From assembly GCF_003697165.2 (NCBI RefSeq), contig NZ_CP033092.2, positions 2,666,001 to 2,730,000 on the forward strand: a stretch of DNA of 64,000 nt, in the 5' to 3' direction. Of this stretch, positions 47,433 through 55,045 are shown piece by piece. A program made the translations under genes and the position numbers. Source of the DNA: Escherichia coli DSM 30083 = JCM 1649 = ATCC 11775 (GTDB taxonomy: Bacteria > Pseudomonadota > Gammaproteobacteria > Enterobacterales > Enterobacteriaceae). Within the stretch, counting starts at the first letter, position 1. Each line of letters starts with the position of its first letter. A model generated the notes under the pieces. It had not been told where the DNA came from, ran no database searches, and worked only from the letters and a program-made list of their open reading frames with translations.

Positions 47433-47660
47433 TTATGGCCTGGAATGCCGGGCCAGTACGATGACGTAGTACCAATCCGGCTCAGTTGCACCACTGACCA
47501 CCACATCACCTTCTGCTGCAATCGCCTGCATCAGGGTATAAGGGGTTATGGCCACCGGACTACCAAACGGCTGCCAGCCCTCCTTCAGTTTTTGTGTCAG
47601 TCGTTTCGCAAGGTCTGACGGCGATACCGCCCTGACCACGTCATAGTGTTTAAATGCCAT
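47433..47660 (-). CDS. DUF1737 domain protein
   Basis: A 75-residue protein (DLAKRLTQKLKEGWQPFGSP, the DUF1737 core) common beside holin genes of lambdoid prophages. No function is known. It starts at ATG 47660. Confidence 0.75.
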   Translation of the reverse strand: MAFKHYDVVRAVSPSDLAKRLTQKLKEGWQPFGSPVAITPYTLMQAIAAEGDVVVSGATEPDWYYVIVLARHSRP

Positions 47661-47890
47661 GAATCCTCCCGGCCGGGATAATATTGTGAGTAAAATAAGG
47701 AGCGGGCTGAAGTCCGGAAGTTACAGGACAATGGCAGAAGAGAGACGACAGCCCGCAATTCGAAAAAGACCGCGCAGTTGCGCAGAGTGATTACTATGGG
47801 GTATTATTCGCCAGCTGAAATATTACTTCACGTTTTATTGTTTATTCCTTGCCGCCCGCGTCTCCCAGCGCGGGCTTTTTTTGCCCACAA
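47661..47890. other. Gap upstream of the DUF1737 gene
   Basis: About 230 bp with no supported gene. It includes a strong plus-strand terminator (CCCGCG / CGCGGG at 47858-47878, then seven T), which implies either a plus-strand transcript ending there or a bidirectional stop. Confidence 0.5.
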
Positions 47891-48015
47891 GAAAACCCCT
47901 CCGGAGAGGGGCTAAAGCCGCGTATCTGTATCATCATGCACATGGTGCCGGGTGCCTCCCGGTGAGTTCAGCCCGGTGCCACTAAACCCGCGTCATTCTC
48001 GTTTTGATAATCAGA
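47891..48015 (-). ncRNA. Candidate small RNA, copy 1
   Basis: A minus-strand unit. The -10 box TATAAT (48022-48017) is followed about 110 bp later by a terminator hairpin (CCCCTCTCCGGAGGGG, 47911-47896, then TTTTC). No clear -35 box is visible. The body contains a GC-rich hairpin (CACCGGGAGGCACCCGG). A diverged second copy lies at 48377-48475. Phage-encoded regulatory RNAs such as AgvB of O157:H7 come from this kind of region, but identity is unproven. Confidence 0.4.
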
Positions 48016-48122
48016 GATTATACCGTCACCAGTCGCCCCTCCGCTCAGGGGGATTCACCATGCGAAATTTTTTTAACAAATGCCCAGTCTGACAGGCAAC
48101 TGTCAACTTACTGAATTGTGAG
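47896..48122. repeat. Repeat module, copy 1
   Basis: It shares, in order, the terminator hairpin, GTGCCGGGTGCCTCCCGGTGA, a CCCCTCCGC-CAGGGGGATTCACCATG block and GAATTGTGAG with copy 2 at 48382-48590, with variable spacers. Confidence 0.75.
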
Positions 48123-48160
48123 CAACATAGCATTTAACGGGGAACCTGTTTTCTGCAGTA

Positions 48161-48186
48161 AAAAGGCCCACCGGAGCGGATGGGCC
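48161..48186 (-). terminator. Terminator between the two sRNA-like modules
   Basis: GGCCCA / TGGGCC with a GC-rich loop and TTTTT on the minus strand. Confidence 0.65.
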
Positions 48187-48376
48187 TGGAAGGATAGCGG
48201 TCATGTGATGCCGGTTTCCCGGTAACTCAGCACCGGTATCTGAGTCAACGTTTTCTCTACTGGGTCATTTCCGATACGCCCTGCCTGCTGACAGGCTTTC
48301 ATCACATCTGAAAATATAGCACCCTGACTGATACTGTAGTACCTAAGGTTCCAGAAACTGTGATGTATCCGGCACA

Positions 48377-48475
48377 GAAAAGCCCCTCCGGAGAGGGGCT
48401 GGAGAGTGGCGCTATGTGCCATTGCATGGTGCCGGGTGCCTCCCGGTGAATTCAGTACCAGCACCTGAATCCGCG
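48377..48475 (-). ncRNA. Candidate small RNA, copy 2
   Basis: A minus-strand unit with a GATAAT -10-like box (48481-48476) and an intrinsic terminator (AGCCCCTCTCCGGAGGGGCT, 48400-48381, then TTTT). About 95 nt. Same layout as copy 1. It lies directly after the tRNA genes on the late transcript, the slot where stx lies in Shiga-toxin phages. Confidence 0.4.
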
Positions 48476-48590
48476 ATTATCCCATATACCTACTCGCTGA
48501 TTGCCCCTCCGCACAGGGGGATTCACCATGCCAGTTTCTTTTAACAAACTCCCCGCAAACCAGACAACAGTCAACCGCCTGAATTGTGAG
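48382..48590. repeat. Repeat module, copy 2
   Basis: Diverged duplicate of 47896-48122 in the same orientation, about 490 bp apart. Confidence 0.75.
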
Positions 48591-48596
48591 ACATTT

Positions 48597-48620
48597 AAAA
48601 AAAAGCCCGCAAAAGCGAGC
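48597..48620 (-). terminator. Terminator after the tRNA cluster
   Basis: GCTCGC-TTTT-GCGGGC stem with one G-T pair, followed by eight T on the minus strand, just after the Arg(UCU) tRNA. Confidence 0.65.
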
Positions 48621-48635
48621 CAGGGAAAATAAGTG

Positions 48636-48712
48636 TGGCGCGTTGTACTGGATTCGAACCAGTGACCGATTGCTTAGAAGGCAATTGCTCTGTCCGGCTG
48701 AGCTAACAACGC
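48636..48712 (-). tRNA. tRNA-Arg (anticodon UCU), argN-like
   Basis: 77 nt with encoded CCA. Acceptor GCGTTGT/ACAACGC, anticodon loop CTTCTAA, T-loop TTCGAAT. It reads the rare AGA/AGG codons. Such tRNAs are typical of Shiga-toxin phages. Confidence 0.95.
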
Positions 48713-48725
48713 AGGATACAGATAA

Positions 48726-48802
48726 TGGACCGCCTTCGGGGACCCGAACTCCGCGCAACCAGCTTCGAAGGCTGGCGCTCTTTCCTGATGAGCTAATGGC
48801 GG
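48726..48802 (-). tRNA. tRNA-Arg (anticodon UCG), argO-like
   Basis: 77 nt with encoded CCA. Anticodon stem-loop CCAGC-CTTCGAA-GCTGG. The acceptor stem has one A-A mismatch (position 6-67). It reads CGA and CGG codons. Confidence 0.9.
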
Positions 48803-48809
48803 TATGTGA

Positions 48810-48885
48810 TGGTGGCCCTTGCTGGATTTGAACCAGCGACCTGGCGATTATGAGTCGCTCGCTCTCACCACTGAGCTAAAGGGCC
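48810..48885 (-). tRNA. tRNA-Ile2 (anticodon CAU, lysidine-modified), ileZ-like
   Basis: 76 nt. Acceptor GGCCCTT/AAGGGCC, loop CTCATAA, CCA encoded. The body matches E. coli ileX/ileY (GCTCAGTGGT, GACTCATAATCG), not the methionine tRNAs, so it reads AUA after lysidine modification. Confidence 0.92.
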
Positions 48886-48934
48886 GGGAGCAGAATAATA
48901 ATGGTGCGTAATTAATTCTGCAATCTCATCCGTT

Positions 48935-49984
48935 TCAAACGATTAAATCCTGAACTTCCCTGACTGTCTGCTCAAAACGTCCGGTCTCCAGCTCAACACC
49001 AATCGCACGACGCCCCAGTGCCATCGCCGCTTTTACCGTTGAACCCGACCCCATGAAAAAATCCGCAACCAGATCACCAGGACGGCTACTTGCGCTGATT
49101 ATCTGCTGCAGCATTTCTGCCGGTTTTTCGCACGGATGTTTCCCGGGATAGAACTGCACCGGTTTATGCGTCCACACATCGGTATACGGCACCTGCACCG
49201 TCACGCCAAAATACCGCCGCAGATGTTTATATTCACTCAGCAGCTCCGCATACTGCCGGTTCAGTGAGGTATACGTATCCACCAGCTGGTGGTGGAGCTT
49301 TTCCAGTTCACCACGCCGATGCTTCTCTTCTGCCACCCGGGCAAACAGCGCCTGTAATTTCAGATAATCGCTTTCATTCGGTAGCTGCCACTGACTGGCA
49401 CTGAACCAGTGCGACACCATGTTTTTCTTTCCTGTGGCATCTGCAATCTGTTTTGCCGTTATCCCCAGGGCCGCGCGCGCATCACGAAAGTAAGAAATCA
49501 GCGGGGCCATCACATGCTGTTTCAGTGCACTGCCCTTCGCCGCATACCCGGCATCTTTCGGACGATACGGCCCCTGATAATGTTCCGCGAACAGAATGCG
49601 CTCTGTGGCGGGGAAATACGCCCGCAGGCTTTCCTTGTTGCATCCGTTCCAGCGTCCGGACGGCTTCGCCCAGATAATATGGTTCAGCACACTGAAGCGT
49701 TCACGCATCATGATTTCGATATCAGATGCCAGGCGATGACCACAGAACAGGTAAAGACTTCCGGCAGGTTTCAGCACCCGCCAGAACTGCGCCAGACACT
49801 GGTCCAGCCACTTCAGGTAATCATCGTCGCCCTTCCACTGGTTATCCCAGCCCTCAGGCTTCACTTTAAAGTACGGCGGGTCCGTGACTATCAGGTCAAC
49901 AGAATTTTCGGGTAACGACCGGATAAATTCCAGGCAGTCGGCGTTGATTAACTCACAACTGGATATTTTTACAGTATTAAGCAT
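48935..49984 (-). CDS. DNA adenine/cytosine-N4 methyltransferase with an internal helix-turn-helix
   Basis: 349 residues. Catalytic motif TDPPYF (residues 34-39) precedes the SAM motif FMGSGST (310-316), the order of beta-class amino-methyltransferases. Between the halves lie a likely helix-turn-helix (about 168-215, ALGITAKQIADATGKKNMVS) and a charged helical stretch (215-260). There is no cognate restriction gene, so it is probably a solitary phage methylase that shields phage DNA or alters host expression. It is on the late transcript just before the tRNAs. Confidence 0.88.
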   Translation of the reverse strand: MLNTVKISSCELINADCLEFIRSLPENSVDLIVTDPPYFKVKPEGWDNQWKGDDDYLKWLDQCLAQFWRVLKPAGSLYLFCGHRLASDIEIMMRERFSVLNHIIWAKPSGRWNGCNKESLRAYFPATERILFAEHYQGPYRPKDAGYAAKGSALKQHVMAPLISYFRDARAALGITAKQIADATGKKNMVSHWFSASQWQLPNESDYLKLQALFARVAEEKHRRGELEKLHHQLVDTYTSLNRQYAELLSEYKHLRRYFGVTVQVPYTDVWTHKPVQFYPGKHPCEKPAEMLQQIISASSRPGDLVADFFMGSGSTVKAAMALGRRAIGVELETGRFEQTVREVQDLIV

Positions 49985-50159
49985 GGATCATTAAGCCTGT
50001 CTCTGATAGGCTCATTCTGCTTTTGCGCAAAGCAGTGGGCCTGAGGTTTGCTTGTGATCCGGACGCATGAGCAGATGGCTGGTGGGTGCCCCTAACACCC
50101 ACCAGCCGCCCATTTACCACAAATAAAAAAGCCTTCACTGCGGAAGGCGTCTGTAACAA
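49977..50159 (-). CDS. Possible small protein after the winged-helix gene
   Basis: A 60-codon frame (AFLFVVNGRLVGVRGTHQPS) that overlaps the start of the methylase and the end of the upstream gene. It carries a long hairpin (GCTGGTGGGTG / CACCCACCAGC). It vaguely resembles Ash-type phage ORFs. It may be an RNA structure and not a gene. Confidence 0.25.
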   Translation of the reverse strand: MLQTPSAVKAFLFVVNGRLVGVRGTHQPSAHASGSQANLRPTALRKSRMSLSETGLMIHA

Positions 50160-50332
50160 CCGAACTGATAGTCTGCCAGACCCGCCATAACCAGCTGAGT
50201 CAGTATTAACTGGCAGCGTTCGCGTGAAAGGTAAGTATTCTGCGCTATCTCCCCGACTGTCGCCGGGTCGGTAACGCTTAATTCATTAAACACCACTCTG
50301 GCGGTTTCTGTCATATCCTGCTGTTTTAGCAT
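50135..50332 (-). CDS. Small winged-helix-like protein downstream of Q
   Basis: 65 residues with a MarR/winged-helix pattern (PATVGEIAQNTYLSRERCQLILTQLVMAGLADYQ). AAAGG precedes ATG 50332. It is the first gene on the late transcript after tR'. The function is unknown. Confidence 0.65.
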   Translation of the reverse strand: MLKQQDMTETARVVFNELSVTDPATVGEIAQNTYLSRERCQLILTQLVMAGLADYQFGCYRRLPQ

Positions 50333-50452
50333 GTCTTTTCCTTTTCCGGTTAACGTGACACACCAATAACTCTTGTCGAAAAAGCCAGCAAGCTGAAAGA
50401 CAGGTATTCACCGCCACCAGCGCGTTTACTGTACTGACGCGATTTCAGTCAT

Positions 50453-50474
50453 AAAAAACCCGCCAGGCGGCGGG
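50453..50474 (-). terminator. tR', late terminator
   Basis: CCCGCC-GCCT-GGCGGG followed by TTTTTT on the minus strand, about 50 bp after PR'. It halts late transcription until Q modifies polymerase. Confidence 0.85.
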
Positions 50475-50523
50475 GTGTAAAAAATCTTCTAACGTCAGGC
50501 ATAAAACGCCCATCGTTAGAGCA

Positions 50524-50551
50524 AATTTACCACAGATTCGGGAAAAATCAA
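50524..50551 (-). promoter_or_regulatory. PR' late promoter
   Basis: TTGATT (50551-50546), a 16-bp spacer, TAAATT (50529-50524), just after the Q stop and before tR'. This is the expected PR'-qut layout. From here late transcription runs leftward through tRNAs, lysis, head and tail genes. Confidence 0.75.
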
Positions 50552-50556
50552 CAACA

Positions 50557-51378
50557 CTATCGCGTTACCCTCTTTAACTGCCGCTCCGCCCATGCCTCTT
50601 CAATGTCAAACCGAACCACCAACGTATCGTAAAAGCGTTTCACTGATTTTTTCCACGTATCAAGCGTGATAGCACTCGTCACTTTGCATATGGCATTAAA
50701 TGCCTCCGTTGATGGCAGCCTTTCACAGCCACGACCACCACAACGCTGGCAATCTCTGATAACAGGCATACCACGTTTTACCGACTCTTCACGATGAATG
50801 GCGACACCACGCCCACGGCAATCCTTACAGGCGGTGGAAACCTCACCCTTTCCGCCACACTCCGGACAGGCAACTTTTACCACCTCCCTGACTTTTTTCC
50901 ATTCTTCCCAGTAAGACGGATACACGCCTTTTGTGCACTTTGCCCACACTGGTGGCTTACCATCCGGATACTGGATCTTGTTTGTAAAAACCTCGCTTTC
51001 AATAAATTTTTTTCCGTGACAGCAAGGGCACTGTTTTTTGCTCGCCGCGCTACGGGCATAATCTTCAAACGCATACGAAGCCATAATGCGCATCACTACC
51101 GGTTTTATTTCTGCCGGAAGTTTTCTCAACGCCGCCACACGATCGCACCGACTGAGTGCATAATCTGCCAGTAATTCTGTTGCCCGCGCCCTGTCATTCA
51201 TACTGATGCCCATTTTCCCCAGGAACGCAGAAAACCCCATCTCAGCCCGATTCTGTGTCATGCCCTGCGCGGCCATCACATCAGTGATACTCAGCGCATC
51301 TTTTGACGTTGAGGCCGATGCATCGGTCAGGCCAGGGGATTTTGGGGAGTAGTATTTCGGTAAATCTTCCAGTTTCAT
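50557..51378 (-). CDS. Q: Late antiterminator Q (zinc-finger type)
   Basis: 273 residues of the antiterminator family found in Qin and many O157 prophages. Four DnaJ-like CxxCxG units (CPCCHGKK, CPECGGKG, CKDCRGRG, CQRCGGRG) occupy about 117-225. It is not the lambda or 82 type. It acts at PR' directly downstream. Its start overlaps the rusA stop (ATGA). Confidence 0.9.
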   Translation of the reverse strand: MKLEDLPKYYSPKSPGLTDASASTSKDALSITDVMAAQGMTQNRAEMGFSAFLGKMGISMNDRARATELLADYALSRCDRVAALRKLPAEIKPVVMRIMASYAFEDYARSAASKKQCPCCHGKKFIESEVFTNKIQYPDGKPPVWAKCTKGVYPSYWEEWKKVREVVKVACPECGGKGEVSTACKDCRGRGVAIHREESVKRGMPVIRDCQRCGGRGCERLPSTEAFNAICKVTSAITLDTWKKSVKRFYDTLVVRFDIEEAWAERQLKRVTR

Positions 51379-51749
51379 TTTTTGACCTGCTCTTCATGCA
51401 TTATGGGGTAAATCTTCACCCCCATACGTCCACCAGATACTGGCTGACCACGAACGATATTGATTTCATCAAACTGCTCATCGTCCATTAACACTCCCGC
51501 ATGCGTCAGCGCATCCAGCGGTGCTTTCAGGATATTGTCCAGGTCGCGACGACGCTTATCCGGTGGCTCTGCAATCACCTTTATCGCCAGCCTTCCGGAC
51601 AGGCTTAATTTCAGCCGCTGCTGGCGAACAATAAGCGCCACAGCCCGGCGATAACGCTTTCCCTCCTCCGAGATAAAATATGTGCTGCCACGGCGTCGCC
51701 AGTAAGTGTTCACCGTCGGCGGGTAAGGTAAAACCAAATCTATGAGCAT
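51375..51749 (-). CDS. rusA: Holliday junction resolvase RusA
   Basis: 124 residues, close to RusA of DLP12 (120). The metal-binding aspartates lie in RRRDLDNILKAPLDAL and VLMDDEQFDEI. It cuts four-way junctions and can resolve phage recombination intermediates made by the early recombination gene. Confidence 0.93.
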   Translation of the reverse strand: MLIDLVLPYPPTVNTYWRRRGSTYFISEEGKRYRRAVALIVRQQRLKLSLSGRLAIKVIAEPPDKRRRDLDNILKAPLDALTHAGVLMDDEQFDEINIVRGQPVSGGRMGVKIYPIMHEEQVKK

Positions 51750-51761
51750 CAGTCACCTCTT

Positions 51762-52808
51762 TTACCCAAGCACGCCAGTTGCAAAGGCGTGATCAAGAAA
51801 ACGAAAAATTAAATCAACCTGAGAACCATGCTTTTCTTCGAACGCCAGAGGATCCGCATGAAGCTCGTTGTGATGCTCCCGACACAGCGGTAGCGTGAAA
51901 ATATCGTGAGATTTTGTCCCCATTCCGCCCTGACCATGACCAATCAGGTGATGGGGATCGTCGGCTGGCTTACCACAACACGCACACGGCTGTGTCTTCA
52001 CCCAGCGTGTGTATTTCTCGTTAACCCAGCGGCGACGTTTAGGTCGTTTCATGAAAGATTCCGGAGACTCAGGATCAACGGCAATGCTGACCACCGTCTC
52101 TTCCTGTGGCGGGTTTTGCTGGTGGGCGTGAGGCAGCGGCGCAAGATTTTTTGTGCGCTGCTTCAGTATGCTGGTGGCGGTCTGCTCTCCCGGTACGATG
52201 TCGCTTTCACGGTACATTGAGCGGATTTTTTCCGCACGCAACCCCAGCGAACGACGTAATACCGCTTCCGGTAGCGCGTCCGCCACCTGATTGCGGACCG
52301 CCCACCAGGATAATTCAGCCAGCGATAATTCCCGTTCCTGCGAGCCATTCATTGCATGGAGTATGACGTCAATCATCCATGCTGACAGGTTTTGATGAGC
52401 AAGTTGCTCGAGTGATTCGGATGTCTGGTCACGCAGCTGGTTGTCGCAGTGCCAGCACAACACCATTGCGCCGGTACCATAACGGTGAATGACGGTTTCG
52501 CTGTGATGATAATCGCCGTGTGGCCACTGGCAGGATTTAATATGGCGCAACAGCCAGTCAGACAATGCACCAGCACCACCAGCAGCACGAATCACCCGTG
52601 CGTTACTGAAAAACGGCAGCAATGTTTTGTCTTCCACTAGCGGCTGGCGAACGGCAGGAACAACCCCGGACGGCAGATTACGCATGCTTTTCGGTTCCGG
52701 CTCCACCAGTACCCGGGTATTGTGGAATACCGGCATGGATTCACGGCCCGGCTTAACGATCACCAGCCCGAGTTCCGGTACCAGAACAGGTCGAAGTAAT
52801 ACTCGCAC
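51762..52808 (-). CDS. DUF968 protein with HNH-like C-terminus
   Basis: 348 residues, YdfU/YbcN-type DUF968 protein. The C-terminal part has an HNH nuclease pattern: CACCGKPADDPHHLIGHGQ followed by LPLCREHHNELH. It usually lies beside rusA and Q, so a role in recombination or late DNA processing is likely, though unproven. The N-terminal half contains two more Cys/His clusters (CQWPHGDYHH, CWHCDNQ). Confidence 0.85.
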   Translation of the reverse strand: MRVLLRPVLVPELGLVIVKPGRESMPVFHNTRVLVEPEPKSMRNLPSGVVPAVRQPLVEDKTLLPFFSNARVIRAAGGAGALSDWLLRHIKSCQWPHGDYHHSETVIHRYGTGAMVLCWHCDNQLRDQTSESLEQLAHQNLSAWMIDVILHAMNGSQERELSLAELSWWAVRNQVADALPEAVLRRSLGLRAEKIRSMYRESDIVPGEQTATSILKQRTKNLAPLPHAHQQNPPQEETVVSIAVDPESPESFMKRPKRRRWVNEKYTRWVKTQPCACCGKPADDPHHLIGHGQGGMGTKSHDIFTLPLCREHHNELHADPLAFEEKHGSQVDLIFRFLDHAFATGVLG

Positions 52809-52809
52809 G

Positions 52810-53088
52810 TTACCTCCAGATGCGTTGCTGGAATGTGCGGGACGGACGCGGTGATCGTTCGGAGTAAGGAAGCCTGACGGAGATTATCCAGTGACGATAA
52901 TCGAGGCTGAGGGCTTTCTTAATCTCGTATCCGTGTCTGCGGTAGCACTGAATTAGCCACTCGGCCTGTTCTTCAGTGCATGGGGGATGCTGGAACCAGT
53001 CAGATTTGAAAGTGCGGGAACGCCGCCCGTGCCTGCTGGCAAAGACGGCAGAATCATCAGAATTGTGTAATTTGGTATCGTGCGCCAT
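52810..53088 (-). CDS. Conserved small lambdoid protein, function unknown
   Basis: 92 residues from ATG 53088 (MAHDTKLHNSDDSAVF). A longer in-frame start at 53217 looks non-coding. It is basic, with EEQAEWLIQCYRRHGYEIKKAL in the middle. It abuts the DUF968 gene by 1 bp. Confidence 0.65.
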   Translation of the reverse strand: MAHDTKLHNSDDSAVFASRHGRRSRTFKSDWFQHPPCTEEQAEWLIQCYRRHGYEIKKALSLDYRHWIISVRLPYSERSPRPSRTFQQRIWR

Positions 53089-53255
53089 CGGTTGTCTCTG
53101 CTGGCGCAGCAGGTGCCAGTTGTTCAGGCTGGCGTGCGAATTGTAAACCAGAATGCCAGGAAAAAACAAAACCCGCCGAAGCGGGTTACGTGCGGGTGCG
53201 TTGAGGATGCCTGACACATCAGAGGTGGCGAGGGATTTCTCCCTCGCCGGGTCTC

Positions 53256-53411
53256 TTACTCCTCAGGTTCGTAAACTGTGAAGACAGCGACCTCCGTCTG
53301 GCCGGTTCGGATTCGTACCTCGCAGAGGTCTTTCCTCGTTACCAGTGCCGTCACTATGACGGTTAAACAGATGACGATCAGGGCGATTAACATCGCCTTT
53401 TGCTGCTTCAT
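53256..53411 (-). CDS. hokD: Type I toxin HokD-like
   Basis: A 51-residue Hok/Gef toxin, nearly the K-12 HokD (RelF) sequence, with one membrane helix (AMLIALIVICLTVIVTALV) and the conserved Cys in KDLCEVRIRTGQTEVAVF. It depolarises the inner membrane if translated. An upstream in-frame start (53468) gives a Mok-like 70-residue reading frame that would couple translation. Confidence 0.93.
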   Translation of the reverse strand: MKQQKAMLIALIVICLTVIVTALVTRKDLCEVRIRTGQTEVAVFTVYEPEE

Positions 53412-53468
53412 AGCCTGCTTCTCCTTGCCTTTCGGCACGTAAGAGGCTAACCTAGATTTGCCGTTCAT

Positions 53469-53600
53469 AGATTGAGCCTCAGATTAATGTTAAGCGTCTT
53501 GCAGGACGCGTAATATTAACTGGGGCTTTTCTCTATCTGCCTTTGGTGTTCATGCCTGAGGCAGATAGCCTCAAGCACCCGCAGCAATTCTACTTAACTC
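53469..53600. ncRNA. hok leader and probable sok antisense RNA region
   Basis: The plus strand carries the sok-like phrase GGGCTTTTCTCTATCTGCC and a long inverted repeat (CTATCTGCC / GGCAGATAG). It is antisense to the hok leader. This matches chromosomal hok/sok loci. Exact ends were not set. Confidence 0.55.
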
Positions 53601-53626
53601 CCGTCACCTCGCCAATATAAAATCAA

Positions 53627-53917
53627 TCAGAAAGGCGATCCATAAGAACAACAGCAAGACAATAAATTGCCATTACAGCCGCAATAGCTAGCGCACATTT
53701 GAGAACCAGCACGACAACCTCCTGTATTGGACGTACACCAGTTCTGATAAATATGAGGCTGTCTCATCATTGATTCAATATAACTATTGGGTATAGTTTC
53801 TGTGATTTTGTTCTGTAGAAATGGAACACAACAACCAGTCACCACCAGCACTTCTTTAAATACGCCAAGTCCGACGCAAGCTAACCTTCTAGTCCGCTTT
53901 GAGCGATCTGCAGACAT
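53627..53917 (-). CDS. Cys-rich small ORF of unknown function
   Basis: 96 codons. AGAAGG lies about 9 bp before ATG 53917. A hydrophobic stretch (ACVGLGVFKEVLVVTGCC) with a lipobox-like VTGC precedes a 30-residue tail with eight or nine cysteines (CRAGSQMCASYCGCNGN, LLSCCCSYG). It is AT-rich and shares strand with the two genes upstream. I know no relative. It could be a secreted or lipidated peptide, or a chance frame. Confidence 0.4.
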   Translation of the reverse strand: MSADRSKRTRRLACVGLGVFKEVLVVTGCCVPFLQNKITETIPNSYIESMMRQPHIYQNWCTSNTGGCRAGSQMCASYCGCNGNLLSCCCSYGSPF

Positions 53918-54028
53918 TGCTAGCAGCCTTCTGTGTGAATTCTCAGGGAGCAGGTCGGCATAGCATCACGTTGAGGCTCTTACCCTACTTGTTGACACCA
54001 ACCCTAACTCCACAGACTGATTCATAAA

Positions 54029-55030
54029 TTAGTAATCTGCGTGTTTCGCACTTTTCAGAAATGCTTTCATATTTTCATTAGGTCGCTCAATTTCGAAGTT
54101 ACTTCCATATAACTCTTGTAATTTTGGCCATAACTTACTTAATAACCCTCTCCTGCGATAAAATGGATGTATCCAAACGGTAGATAGGTACGGAGAATTT
54201 GCATTTGAATTGTTTATTGTGACCAGCCCAACTAAACATTGTCGATAACCACTATTATCCATTGATTGTATTTCTTCGACGAATGGATACGCGATTACAT
54301 CAGTCCAACCATGATCGGTTGTATCCCATTGCATTCCGTCATGACATTCCTTCGACTGATAGCGGCGTAAAGCTACACACGCGAGCTTTTGCCAATCTGG
54401 AGAATTAATTGTGATCTCTTCATCGTATGACGCGCCTATTGGAGCGGGTATTGGTCTGATTAATCCAGCATGGCATTCATCATAGAACTTCATGTTTCCC
54501 TCAGAAACGTTGTGTACGTTGGGTTGCTCCATGTGTGCGCCATTCAAAAATAGCTCTGATAGTAGTGTATCTACACTGTAATCTTTATTGATTATTGTCG
54601 GCTTAGAGTTTTTCTTATTAAGGCCGCGAGTAACGATTTTTTGATCAATGTTAACAACATGGAATAATCCGTCGGGGAGGCTAGCGAACCACGATGGGGC
54701 ATCGGACCAGAATAGCATGCCTTTTGTACTTCTTAAGAGTTTAATTAAGTTAATACAAGCTTCTTCACTAGTCTTGCCGTTGATGCGAAGTATGTTAGGA
54801 CTAAAGTAATATTCATCCATATCAGGGAATGCAGCTTCGCAAAACTCCTGTACATAATTTAGCACCTGGATTCTACAGAGATCATCATAGCTGGTAATAA
54901 CTAAGGGGGTATCTTCATTACTATTATGATTATCAATAATGCAATCTATAGCGAGACTTACTGCTTTGCGTATCACTTCAGTTGAATCTAACGACTCTAA
55001 AAATTTTGTCTTTCGTGTGCGAATATCCAT
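54029..55030 (-). CDS. GNAT-type acetyltransferase-domain protein, second gene of the HEPN operon
   Basis: A 333-residue protein. The C-terminal part has a GNAT acetyl-CoA pattern: strand YLSTVWIHPFYRRRGLLSKLW with the pyrophosphate loop RRRGLL at 292-297, then the closing EIERPNENMKAFL. The preceding 100 residues hold other fold strands (RQCLVGLVTINN). The N-terminal 150 residues are unlike any enzyme I know. It starts 15 bp after the HEPN gene, so the two share a transcript. AT-rich composition differs from the phage core. It is too long for a TacT-type toxin. Confidence 0.7.
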   Translation of the reverse strand: MDIRTRKTKFLESLDSTEVIRKAVSLAIDCIIDNHNSNEDTPLVITSYDDLCRIQVLNYVQEFCEAAFPDMDEYYFSPNILRINGKTSEEACINLIKLLRSTKGMLFWSDAPSWFASLPDGLFHVVNIDQKIVTRGLNKKNSKPTIINKDYSVDTLLSELFLNGAHMEQPNVHNVSEGNMKFYDECHAGLIRPIPAPIGASYDEEITINSPDWQKLACVALRRYQSKECHDGMQWDTTDHGWTDVIAYPFVEEIQSMDNSGYRQCLVGLVTINNSNANSPYLSTVWIHPFYRRRGLLSKLWPKLQELYGSNFEIERPNENMKAFLKSAKHADY

Positions 55031-55045
55031 GTATGACCTGCGCTA

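Noticed and set aside
48201..48464. 87-codon minus-strand ORF across the sRNA-like module
   Set aside because: Runs through a strong terminator hairpin and repeat DNA; not conserved between the two module copies.
47661..48635. Possible stx genes in the Shiga-toxin slot
   Set aside because: No frame in this stretch resembles the A or B subunit; all six frames are short.
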